This document shows, piece by piece, positions 48,985 to 60,900 of a stretch of DNA of 64,000 nt (its first letter is position 1; each line of letters begins with the position of its first letter). The notes below the pieces were generated by a model. That model had not been told where the DNA came from. It ran no database searches and saw nothing but the letters and a program-made list of their open reading frames with translations. The DNA lies in the NCBI GenBank assembly GCA_902729315.2, contig LR746264.1, forward strand, positions 2,031,378-2,095,377, read 5' to 3'. Source of the stretch: Spirodela intermedia. Lineage: Eukaryota > Streptophyta > Magnoliopsida > Alismatales > Araceae. A program made the position numbers and the translations under genes.

Positions 48985-51900
48985 TCATTGCTTGGGCATG
49001 GAGACATCTACCCCCAAGTACTGGTTGAGAACGTTTCTGAAAACCTACATACAACACATAACGCTGAAGTCAATAGAAAGAGAAAGAAAATGTACAATTT
49101 AAGATCACACAAGATCTTCTGATTCCGGAAAGAAAAATCACGTTCAACATCTCAGCTGCAGGGCTGATATCCAATCAAACGGAACATAATCCCTTCAAGA
49201 ATTACATACATGCTCTTGCATCTCAGCAGGTATCGGTGCCCAGAAGGCAGATTGATATTTATGACATGATTTAGCATGGTTACTTGGAAAGCAAGAAAGA
49301 AGGAACTACCTGGAAGGAAAATGACTCCTTTCCGTTTAAAATCGAATCCATTGCGGCAAAATGGTCATCGAATACCCCATAGAACAGCTGAAAGAACTCA
49401 CCCCTGGAGCAGATGGTGGGGGACAGTCAGATTTCGGAAGCAGAGATGCTGGAAAGAAATCAATATGATAAAAAAAAATATCATCATACTGTTCTTCTTT
49501 TGATGTCTGCTGATCAAGCTCGTCGAATTTACGAGTGAGGATCTCCGCCGCTAGAGGTGAGAGAGATTGCAGGATAAGAGCCTCCAAGGTTCTTGGGAAG
49601 CTATGCTGAAACGCCAATCAGAAGTATGTCATTGTAGAAAGATGTAGGTCTTAAAGTAGATTGCGTGATCAATTAATTGCAGGCAGTATAGATAAACTTT
49701 CTAAAGATGAGTTCTAGATCAGATCAACCTAATCCACGCCATTCTCACTAGACCCACCACTTTCTTCTTGTTGTTCTTCCTTCACCTTTGCCCTGAGCGA
49801 ATGATATCCCAGCCAGTTGTTGCCAAATTTGGGAAATAGTAGCTCGGGCTAGCTCTAGAAACCAGATTTGATGGTATCTAGCAGTTCCCGAAAACATTTC
49901 GAGGCTTCTTGATTTCCAGTGTTGAACAACGCCATGTACAGTTTCATGGTACTCATCTTCATTCATGGTCATGGTGGGATGCATATGGTCGTCTGTATGA
50001 AACTCCATATGCAGAAAGACTTTGAGATGACTATGGTGGTGATGAATGAGGAGCGAGAGATGACAGAAGTGATTTACTCAAGGTCGAGTTGACATGAATT
50101 TCGTTGGTATTGATGTGCCAATCATTACTTTCTCACTCTAGCATCTTCTATCAATACTAACACATTCTATAGCAATATCTAACTTTCGTCCAATTTCATT
50201 TCTGAAATTAAAATTTAAAGCTATAAATGGCAAAGTTCTAGGAACATCAAAGCTACCCAGAGAATCAAGACTAAATTTTTTGAGAGAAATATGAGGACGA
50301 ACCTCATACTCATACTCAGATTTATTTTACACTGGGACTAGCTAGTTGCTGCTCGGATGGGAGCTGGGGCTTTCAGGCACCTATTTTTAGTTCATGCACC
50401 TCGTCTACCTTCATTTGGGTTCAAGAAAACATGCAGATATACCCCAAATGCTAGTCAGCAGGATTGGCTAAGACTCTGTCAACTATGCCGTTGGTTACAA
50501 CGTTTTCTCCCTTTTGCCTTTTTTTCTTTTCATTCAACAACAAGGGTTGCACTGCCACCATATCGAGAGGAACAACGTGGCGACAGGCACTCAGCTCCGA
50601 AGAACGTGTCGGGAGGCACCCCTGCCACCGTGTCGAGAGGAACAACGTGCCGACAGGCACTCAGCTCCAAAGAATGTGTCAGGAGGCACCTCTGCCACCA
50701 TGCCGAGAGGCACATGTGGCATCCATCTCCCGAACAACGTGCCGAGAGGCACCTAGCTCTGAAAAACAACCTGCCAAGAGGCAGCCTTACGCCACCATGC
50801 CGAGAGGCACTAGTGGCATCTATCTCTGAAGAATGTGCTGAAAGGCACCAAAGTGCTTGGGTGTGTGAAGTACTCGGACGGGTGACCTCACGAGAAGTTC
50901 GGCTCAAGACAGTTATCCCCCAAAAAAAAAAAAAAAAAAAAAAAAAGGGGTTGCACTGCCCTGTAGGAGAGAGACAAGAAGATGTGCCAAATGATGATAG
51001 CAACATTTGTATTTACTAAATCCATCACTACGTTAATAAAATATATATGCATGCCGTCACAAGTTTCATCATTATTTTCGAATCATTTTTTTCAGATAGG
51101 TCCCTTTCCTGAATTGCAAGTTTACCGAATCTGATCCAGATCAATATGCTCACCCCAATTTTTTGATCCTGAAATAATTTCATGTCCTATATTTAGATGG
51201 CAACCAAGACATTAGGTTATCTTCTTGCATTTTAATCATCTCGTCTACACTATATTAAAATTTTCTAGGTAAAAAATCAAAATCATTGAGGCTATAGTAG
51301 TTCTTCAAGTGAATCCAAAGGAAAATCATCATACCACCATGGCTAGCAAGACACTTTGGAGTACACGTGGCTTCATTTTCTGCAGAATACCAGCAACAGG
51401 ATCTTCGCTGATGATAAATGAGCTTCCACTATGGCGTTTATCTTCTTGATTGTCCTCTTTGTGAGCAAAAGAGTCCTGCACATAAGACTGATCTTGGCTT
51501 GCAACTTTCACACTTTCATGAACCAATGAAACGATTTCATTCAGAGCTTGGAGCTCCAGTGGTTCCAACTGTTCCAACGACAGCCCTTTCTTTTCACCAT
51601 TTCCTCTCTCCGTTTTTTCATTGACACTAGTGTCGATTGGACCTGGAAAATATAAATGAGGATGGAAATCAACTCACTAGAAATACAACATCAGATATGA
51701 ACACTGGCTTCAGATAACATGGGGGGGAACACCAGTAAGCCTAGCAACACAAGGAACCTTAAATTTGCAGATCGATTTGGCCTCCTCTATTTTTCCACTC
51801 ATTCACCAGTTTCTGTTACCATCAGCAGAGAATAATAGGTTTGGGACAGCCTTGTTAACTTAATATGAGGGTCCCCTTGTTTCAGTGACGTGACTTGAAC

Positions 51901-54900
51901 TAAAGACAGAATACACCACGAATCAGAGAAGCATGAATAATTCAATATGAAAAACAGGGCAGCACGCGGACTGAGATAACACGTTACAAACTTTTCCATT
52001 CCAAATAATGCCTTGAAATTTTAATTGAACAATGTAATGAACACTGTTTCTTCGTTAATAATCTGTTGACCCTCTCCATGGATCAAATAAGTTTCCACAT
52101 GTTTAAGTACAATTTACACGAATAATCAAGTTTTAGGCCTCAAACGCTTTCAATTGGCCCCTGTCTAGGAATTCCTTCAATGTCTTGATTTACCTTACAT
52201 TTCATCATGCCCACACAGATAATGGAGCCGTGTTGATGGGGAAGGGTGCTGCTCATGAGGGCATATACTCTGACATGCCGCTTTCTGCATTGTCCATTTG
52301 GCTAGCACTGTTGTCAAATTATCCTTTCATCAGAGAGCGTGTAACTTAATTTAAAATGAACATCACACTATTCCCCCTCTCCAAAGAAGTGTTAAGCAAG
52401 GAGAGTTTCCACCACTCCACCACCATTACCAGCAGCCCACAATCATCATTTCATAAGAATTACGAACACGCCTACCCACAGGAAAGTGCAATTATGACTC
52501 AACTAGCATGACTTTTTATCAAAAAATTCACTTAAGAAATTGAAAAATGTACATTGTATTTGAGATTTGAAAATCATAACACGAAACTTTGAAGTAATTG
52601 AAATTTTCTAATTTTTATTTAGTCTCAACTACTCCCTGTCACTGCATTTGAACACTTTAAATAATGATCAAAGATAGTTTTTAAGAATTTCAGTGATTAG
52701 CTACATCAACAGTGGAATGGTGAAAAAAAAACCAACCTTTAGAAGCTTCACTAGTCGATTTGGAAATATCGGTGGCTTTGTTCGGACCATTTTCCTTCCC
52801 AGAAAGCATTTCGTTCTGTTAGTTAGCAAACAAAGAAGCAAACTGTTCAGCGTTTCTTCACGGTTTCAATTACTAACATAGGATTTTGAGGTGCACACCA
52901 GGGTGCAAGAATTCTGCAAGAAGAATAAAATGACAGGGAAAACATCTGCAAGACATTTTTCTGGATATTTCCCAGTAAATTTTTTTATAAGAAAACGTGA
53001 AAAATAGAAAATTCCCAACCATTAGGACCTAGGAAGGGCCAAGATCCAAGACTAAAGTATTCTCAAGGAAATAATTAGGAGAAGAAAAGCCCACTGCAGG
53101 TTAGCATCTTTTCTCGGCAATAATGAGGATAGAACATATTCTATAACGTCAATTGATGTATTGGACAAACAAAAGGTGCACAATTAAATTTTTAGTTAGG
53201 AAAAAAATATGTCAGAAGTGTTGGAAAAATAATTAGCCACCGAATAACTTCAAGGTTTTCAGGTCATATACTCTCCCTTCCATCAATGCTGATGAATGAT
53301 CTAAAATGAAAATATATTTGGAACTGCAAAATTTTTTTACTGGAATTATTTATATCGCTTTCATTTTCTTGTATGTGATGAATTACTGGGTCAATTCCAT
53401 ACAAACAGATGTTTTAGACAATTCTTCTCATATTAGTCAAGTAGTGATCTTTTATAACATCAACTTTTTTAATGCATGGAAAAATATTCTAAAATCACAC
53501 ATCAAACGTGTCTTCTAATACATCGTCAACTCGTTCAGCATCACACACCAGGTGAAAAACAATCAGAATGAAACAGTGAAGAAAAGTAGCTTCCGTTCAA
53601 ATGAATATAAATCGAGTTGGAAAATCTTCTTAGAATTTTGATTTCCATGTAGGGAGGACGATGAAGAATTTTTCGCATATCTTCTTAGAACAATCATGAT
53701 TCTTCCATGGAAAGTATAAAACAACGTGCAAGTTCAAAAGGTCTACTAAATTTCTGATTTCCAAACCAGACAAAGTGATTAAGAATATTTGAACACCTTA
53801 CAGAAGGAACAATGATGAACTGGTTATCAAAAGTGAAGTTCTTCACATCCATGAAAGTGATTGAAACTGGAATGCACCTCACTAGGTGTTCATAAATTTT
53901 GACCCTAGCTATAATAAATACCCAATTTGAGTAGAGATTGCATACCATTTCCTTGTCAACCAGTCTTTTCTATGGAGAAATGATTTGATGGCAGGTTCAA
54001 ACAGAAGAGTAAAACAATGTGTCAGCGCTCCATACACAAAAAATCATAATTGGTCAAAGAACAGGCAGTTCTAATAAATTGAAAAAAAAAAAAAACCTGT
54101 TCAATATCCGCCGCAAGTAGTACGCATCCATGTGCTCCAACATACTGCCCATCACGGTTGAATGCCACCAGAAGTTCACTGCAATAGTCAAATCTTCACT
54201 GTCGACTTGGTGAAACCTGTGTGCAATAGGATCAGTTTCTTCCAGAATTCATCTTGAAACAGACTAATCTAGAAGCTAAAAGAAAATCGCATAACAAAGA
54301 AGAGAGTTCTGATGTGTCAGCCTCAGTCTCCTTGTCCATGACAAGATTTTTTTTCTGAAGAGCTATTGAGAACTCGAGGAAACCATATTGCTAAAGTTAC
54401 CACTAAAGGCCGAAGGAAATCTAAATAGAGTCACTTTGACATTGAAAGACTAAGACATTTTATAAGATAATTCAATTTAGATGAGATAGTGATCCTGGTT
54501 GCTACCTAGGTAGAACGACAAAGAGAGAAAATGAACAAGATCGATAAAAATTCACATCTGTATTAGGTGCAGTCAGGGCATTGTTCAATCCTTGAAATTT
54601 TGGTTTCCTTTTTTTATTAGTTCAGTGGAATTCTCAAAAGGCCAACTTTCTACATTTTTAAGCGCTTCCTAAAAGGGACAACCATTTACTTAGTTTAGGT
54701 GTCATCATTGCCCAACTCTCCTATGCATCAAGTAGGGGCTCCATGGTAGAAACTTTTTGATGAATGATAATTCGAGTTTATTATCCTCTTCTCCCCCACA
54801 TTGTGCTTTCATGAACCCTTTTCAGGACTTCTACTCAACATCAGAAATGTTTTATTCATTCTAAATTGAATCTATTTTATTTTTCTCTTCCTTCTCAAGC

Positions 54901-57900
54901 CCCCACTTTAGCACTATCAGGTTGGCACTGGACTTACCACGCAGCTTAGAAATGATCCCCATTCTCCACGATAAAAACACCAGCTAATAGTTTCCATGAT
55001 GAGAATCTTGGCCTCCTACTCTCCCATCCTCTTCATCTACCATTTGCATTACATAGCCAACATCATCCATACTGAGGAGGCTGATATTCCTCCAATCCAG
55101 CCATCCCTTCCAACCCTTTCTCCTTGTTTCATGCCCTAGGGCGTACACAGCTCTTGCAAGTGGTTGGGACCGTCCAATAAAAGGATCAGGATACAAGCCC
55201 TGCTTCCTCCACACCATTCTTTCTCAAGCCCAAGACTTATCTGCCACTGCCCTCTCTCTCTCCCTACCTCCCCTCCCCTCCCCCCCAAAGTTTTGTGTAA
55301 CATACATATCCACATAATATAATAGACAGACTTATATGTATATCCATGAATATATACATACATACATACATATATATATATCTCTATCCACCACCAACAC
55401 CAATGGTAGAAATAGGTGGATATTTTGAAGACGTGCATCTTTATAGTTTCTGTCTCTCTCTGATGCAACATTGATACAGATGATAGCAAGATCCGGACAT
55501 AAATCCACAGCACGAATTTTGAAGAAGAAATCAAGTTTTGAATCCACAGAACTGGAGACTTCAACACTTGAATTCACAGGAGGGAGACCTTAAATCTACA
55601 TGAAGCAGTTAAACCCATATGTAGAGAGAGGATAACTAATGCCCCCCTCAACCTGTAACCATCAAGAACCCGCAACCCATCTCATTTACTGTCGTCAAAA
55701 AAAGGCAAACCTGTAATTGTGGGCAAGCATAAGGAGGGGGGTATAAGATAGGAGATTAAGGAAAGGTTAGGGTTACCAAAACTCTAGGTGTCTGGTCGCA
55801 CGGGGAGAGTGGGAAAGATCCTCCACAACTGATCTCTTGTCGGTACCGGGGCATTTATGAGAAGGAGGATCCCCTTGTTACTTCTTACGTGGTTCTGTTT
55901 TGTTTTGTCGACGAGGTTTCCTTCCATATTTCTCTCCGTTCTGCACGGTTCCAGCCTTTTCTTCTATCAATAATCTCATGAGAGAAAAAACTTGTAATAT
56001 TTAAATTGATCCTTAGGTTAAAATGGAGGGCCTTTATATAGGCCAAAAAGGAGGTTGAAAAAAGCAAACAGACTTTGAAAAAAGTCAGGAAAAATTCTAA
56101 AACAATAGAAGGACATGCTTTGACAGACTCTGAACATAACCAAAACAAACTCTAACAGAATCTGAACATAACCAAAATAAACTGCCGTTGGACCAGTCTT
56201 TATGCTTTACTGGACCCAATTAATTTTTGGGCCAATCTTCTCATGCTTCTAAAGTGGTTGGGCCTTTTTCTCTTTTACATTCTGGACTACTTTTTATCAC
56301 CCCCCCCCCATCCCCAACCAAAACAAATCTCTTCTTAATGCTTTCTTGTCATCATCTAATATCTTAGTTATACTGACATTAAAAGGACGAAAATTTAAGT
56401 AGCCATATGGTTTATTGTATGCAACTTAATGCACAGACAAATAAGCCCTTGATCTATGGTCGTCTCTATTTAGCTGTACAGAACTTTTTTGTCCCTCCTA
56501 ATTTCATCTTCAGCATTGAAAATCAGCAAAGATGGAGAATGGAGGTTGACACTCTACACTACCCTCGAATGGGGTGTTACAATAGAAGACAGTAATGGTA
56601 GAATCCTTGATTCACATGAGTTATCGTCTGTTAGGTCCGGAACTGTTGGGCCCAATGTCCGAGTTAAGCCTGGAGAAGGAAGGTTAAGATGTAGGTGGGT
56701 CAAAGGAAGCCGGGCCAAGGGCCTATTAAGAAGTATGGGTATAACGACCCGTAAGGGTCCTCACTGTGGGGCCCTGTTGGAAGAATTCAGTGGGAGATGA
56801 GGCGCTCTCAAACCCGTCCCTAACTGTTCTAGGGTTTCCTCCGGAAACCACTCAGTTCTTTCCTATTTTCTTTCTCAATGGAGTTAATTTCCCCCGTTCC
56901 TTTCAGTTATGTTCCCTGGCTGCTGCTCTAGTTTCCACCCTTTTTTTGGTTCCTGTTTTGAGACCCTAAAATCATCAAGCTCAGGTAAAAAAGAGCTTGA
57001 CTAGAAAGACCCCATTGAATGGTAAATGCAATGAAGGAAATAAAATTGAGATGGTTTTGATGGATTTATTGGACAACATAAGAGTACAGAGGAAGCTATC
57101 TATGAATGACATTTGCAAGGATTGGAAACCAAAAACGTTTTCCGAAGCACTTCATTAGAATAATCGAGTCGTCCGACTCAAAGCGAATTGGCAATGAGTG
57201 GAGATGATCAGAAGTTTATTTCTATAATAATCAGCACGGAACTATATCAGCCCCTTCTGTGTACATCAAGTTTTACTCTTTGTCACGGAGACAACAAGAG
57301 CATGTACAGATAAACGCAACCATTTGTGATCCCATGTTAGAGTCATTGAGCCATCTAAAGAACGGGTAAAGTATCTTGATACTCATAATTTTATTATTGC
57401 TAACATATTATGTAGGATACTAATATTCCCTTGTTCACCATCTCAGTCATAATGGAAGCTATTTGAGATTTTTCAACTTTGCATATTCAAATAAAATATG
57501 CCCTCAGCACGCTTGTTGATTATGGTTTACAACAATTATGACGCCGATAATAAATCCTAATGAAGTTGAGAGCTTGGTTGACTAACAAGATACACATTTA
57601 GAATGGATGAGAATGAAGCTATGGATGAGGAATCATGCAGCAATTTATCAACCTTTCCGATAACCTCATTAAGAAATTCCTTATCAGTATAAGACCAGCA
57701 ACCCTGTCACATGCCTTCTAAGAAACACCCTTGAAGACCACAGATCTTCTCCCATTATTTGTTGATGGCGAATCACTCAACCCACTGTGAAGAATTATTA
57801 CACGTAATCTTCTGAGTCAAAAGATGTCAGGCTTTCAATGGTGTGAATAGTGTAATGATTTTCAATTATTTTTCGGCTTCTAGTACAAGTTGCATGCAGC

Positions 57901-60900
57901 AAACCAGTTTTTTCGCAATACCAATATAGCAGAGGATTACGATTATGACAGAGAGATTCAACCAGAAGAAACTTCAGAAGAACTTCAAAGGGATATCAGA
58001 TTGTTGGAACACTGAATGCTAAGCCACCATCAGCAAGGAAGGTGCATACCCAAGACCTAAAAAGGGCACAGTATGTACACTCACGACAGATGATGATAAT
58101 GTTTATACGCAGACAGCCTTTTGAAAAGAATGCAGACTGAAAGTTTTTCTTCTGTCTTATGTTTTTCTGTACGCGATCTTATATTGTTAGGCAGGCTGAG
58201 TGAACAGAAGAACCAGACATCTTCTAAATGACAAAAATGAGATATTGAAATAGAAATGTAGTATTGAATTAGTGAGAGTAACAAGTTAGGATGAGGAGTC
58301 CGATTAGCCTGTAGAATAAAATTCAGAATGTCACCAAAAAAAGAAGTGCCCATATGAGTTGATACACTAACAGACTGCCTAAAGTTCCGGTAGCTTTCTG
58401 TCTTACCAGCCTTCAGGTATGAAAAGGGCGTCACCACCATGAAGAATGACCTTTTGGGAATACTCCATATAGTGTTTCGCCCTTGAATGGCGAGAAAAAT
58501 CAGGGTTTTGTATATCCAAGGAACTGAGAGAGAAACACAGTGGCAAAGAAAAAAATTAAAAGATAAAGATGAAAGTAGATAAGATAACAGTTGATAACAA
58601 AAAAATAATGTAAATTCAAAGAAGAGTACAAAGTTATTCACGTTACCAGAGGAAAGAGAAACAAAGTGTTCTAGATTTACTACAAATTTCAATGTTAAAC
58701 ATGCAAATTAAAAGCAGAACTTTGCAAGTGTACAAGCCCAGCGTACCTATGATTGGAGGCTTCTCCATACACAGGCATTGGGTAGAGAAAGCAGCCTGCT
58801 GAAGGTGGCCATAGAAACACTGAAATACATTGTAGAGGTGTCAAGATAAAAAATTCCTTTTCCAAAATAGGAAATGTTAAATCCTCATACACAAAAGAAA
58901 ATGCTATGAAGTAAAATGCTCATTGAAAATTTAAATTCTTCAAAGAGAGAAACGTTGTCTCAAATCGTCATCCAAGAATAAAATCTTGGCCCCTGGATCC
59001 AACAGTAGGATTTTTGTTTACAAAAAAAGACAGTATTTGCTCACACAGAAAATGAGCCTTCAGTTTATAGATAGTCCAAATGGACTTCAAATTTGCAGTT
59101 AATATCTGAGGTTTCCCAAAATGGAACAATCTAAACGGATTGTAGAATTAATTAATTAGAGGAAGAAGTAGATTGTCCACGTTCTCCACAGCCAAGACTA
59201 TACTTCCATTCAAGCTCCTGACGTCACTAAACTAAAACGCGCATAGCAATTTTTAGATTATTAGTGAAGGAAATAGAAAGCTAGATTCAGTCTTTAAGCA
59301 ACGTGTTATATTGTATTTCAGTCAGTTGATTCCATGAACTACGAGAACATGTGGTGTAAGAAAAGGCAATGCAGAAGAACAATGTCTACAGTGAAAAATC
59401 ATGCTGCCGATATAAATATTTACTGTAGCGTAACAAGAAAATGAAAAGACAATTCCTAATTAACCTTGAAGTTGCACCTTGTTTACGACCAGCAATGACA
59501 CATAAGAGATTATGGTGTGGATCATAGTGAATACTAGATCTAGACTCCACATTGTTCATCCAGAAATTAATAGATGCCAGCGTGTTTGTTTCAAGAAATA
59601 TAGGCTGCACCAATAGACAACAAGGGACCATGGTAAGAAAAGGAGAGATGTGTTATCCTATTTCAAATCTCAGATACTGTCGTAAGAAAAACAGATTGTC
59701 GAGAATACATGACTATCATTGTACCTTCTCAATGTCATCAATCAGGCTTTGCAAGGGTGACTTTTCATTGTTTTCAACCGTCAAAATTGGAACCTACATA
59801 AACAAACATTTCTTGTCAACCGAACATGACCTTGTTTAACAGAACCACTTCAGTCATGAATAATTAACTGGCTCACTTCCCTTCAAAGTTAGCACAAGTG
59901 AAATATAAGAGCAAGCCTCGTGAGGAATGAAAAAGAGCATTACACGTTTGATGAACAGAAAATTCTAAGAGAGAACCAGAGTTGGACTGTAGATATTGTA
60001 TTACCTGAGCCAGATAAACTTGATCATTAGTCGAAATAAATGTTGGGTAAGTAAGCGTAGATGCTGTATCAATGTGTCCCTCTGCACCAGCTGGACCATT
60101 TTGATTGCTCAGCTGGGAATTTTGTTGACAAAACTTGATAAAATCAGAAAATGGCAGAGGAACCTGTCATCCAAAGAGACAACCTAAGATATCTTGTAAA
60201 GAGGGACTCTCTCGAAGCAGATTCTTCATGTAAGCTACTCCAAAAGTATTAAGTTAATATACAATCTTACTCGCTCATGGTTTCTAAGACCCCCGTAAAA
60301 GACAGGCCCAGATCTAGAAAGCATAGCCTCCACAGTAGTGGACCCTACTTTATCCTGCAATATTCAAAATGTATCATGATGCATGTAACCACCCAAATGA
60401 ATTATAATACATTGTATGACGCTCAGGGTCGTTTCGTCAATATGAGCAAAAATCAATGTAAAGTAGCTTTAAAAATACAAATATAAATAGCACATGACTG
60501 GAAATGGATCTCTCAGTTTTCAACTTTGCAGTTAAGCATAAGTGGATGAGCGTTACTACTGCAAGAAGGAAATTTACCTCTTACTTCAAACAGGGGTGAC
60601 ATAAAAATACCACCGAACAAGTACATTCTGATAGACGTGTAACAAATTTTTCCAAGAGTAGATGAAAATATCCACAGGAGAAACAAAATGACGAAAAAGA
60701 ATCATGCAATGACAACTATTCAACTCCTAAGAAGAGGAAAGAAGGCAAACAGTTTTCTACAACCCCTACTACCTAAACCAGATTTTTACCTGTCAATTTT
60801 ATGTTCGTAATTTTCTGAGAGGATGTCAAAATAAAAAAATCAGCCAGTGCTTTAGCCTGAGCAAGATTTTATGACAACAAATAAATCAGTATATCTCTAT

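Noticed and set aside
50357-51019. 220-codon ORF (and antisense 158-codon ORF) in JMJ31 intron 12
   Set aside because: Open frame is produced by the 70-bp tandem units and a poly(A) read as poly-Lys; better explained as a retroposon.
58081-58692. 203-codon minus-strand ORF
   Set aside because: Out-of-frame shadow spanning exon 8 of the JMJ31-like gene and intron sequence.
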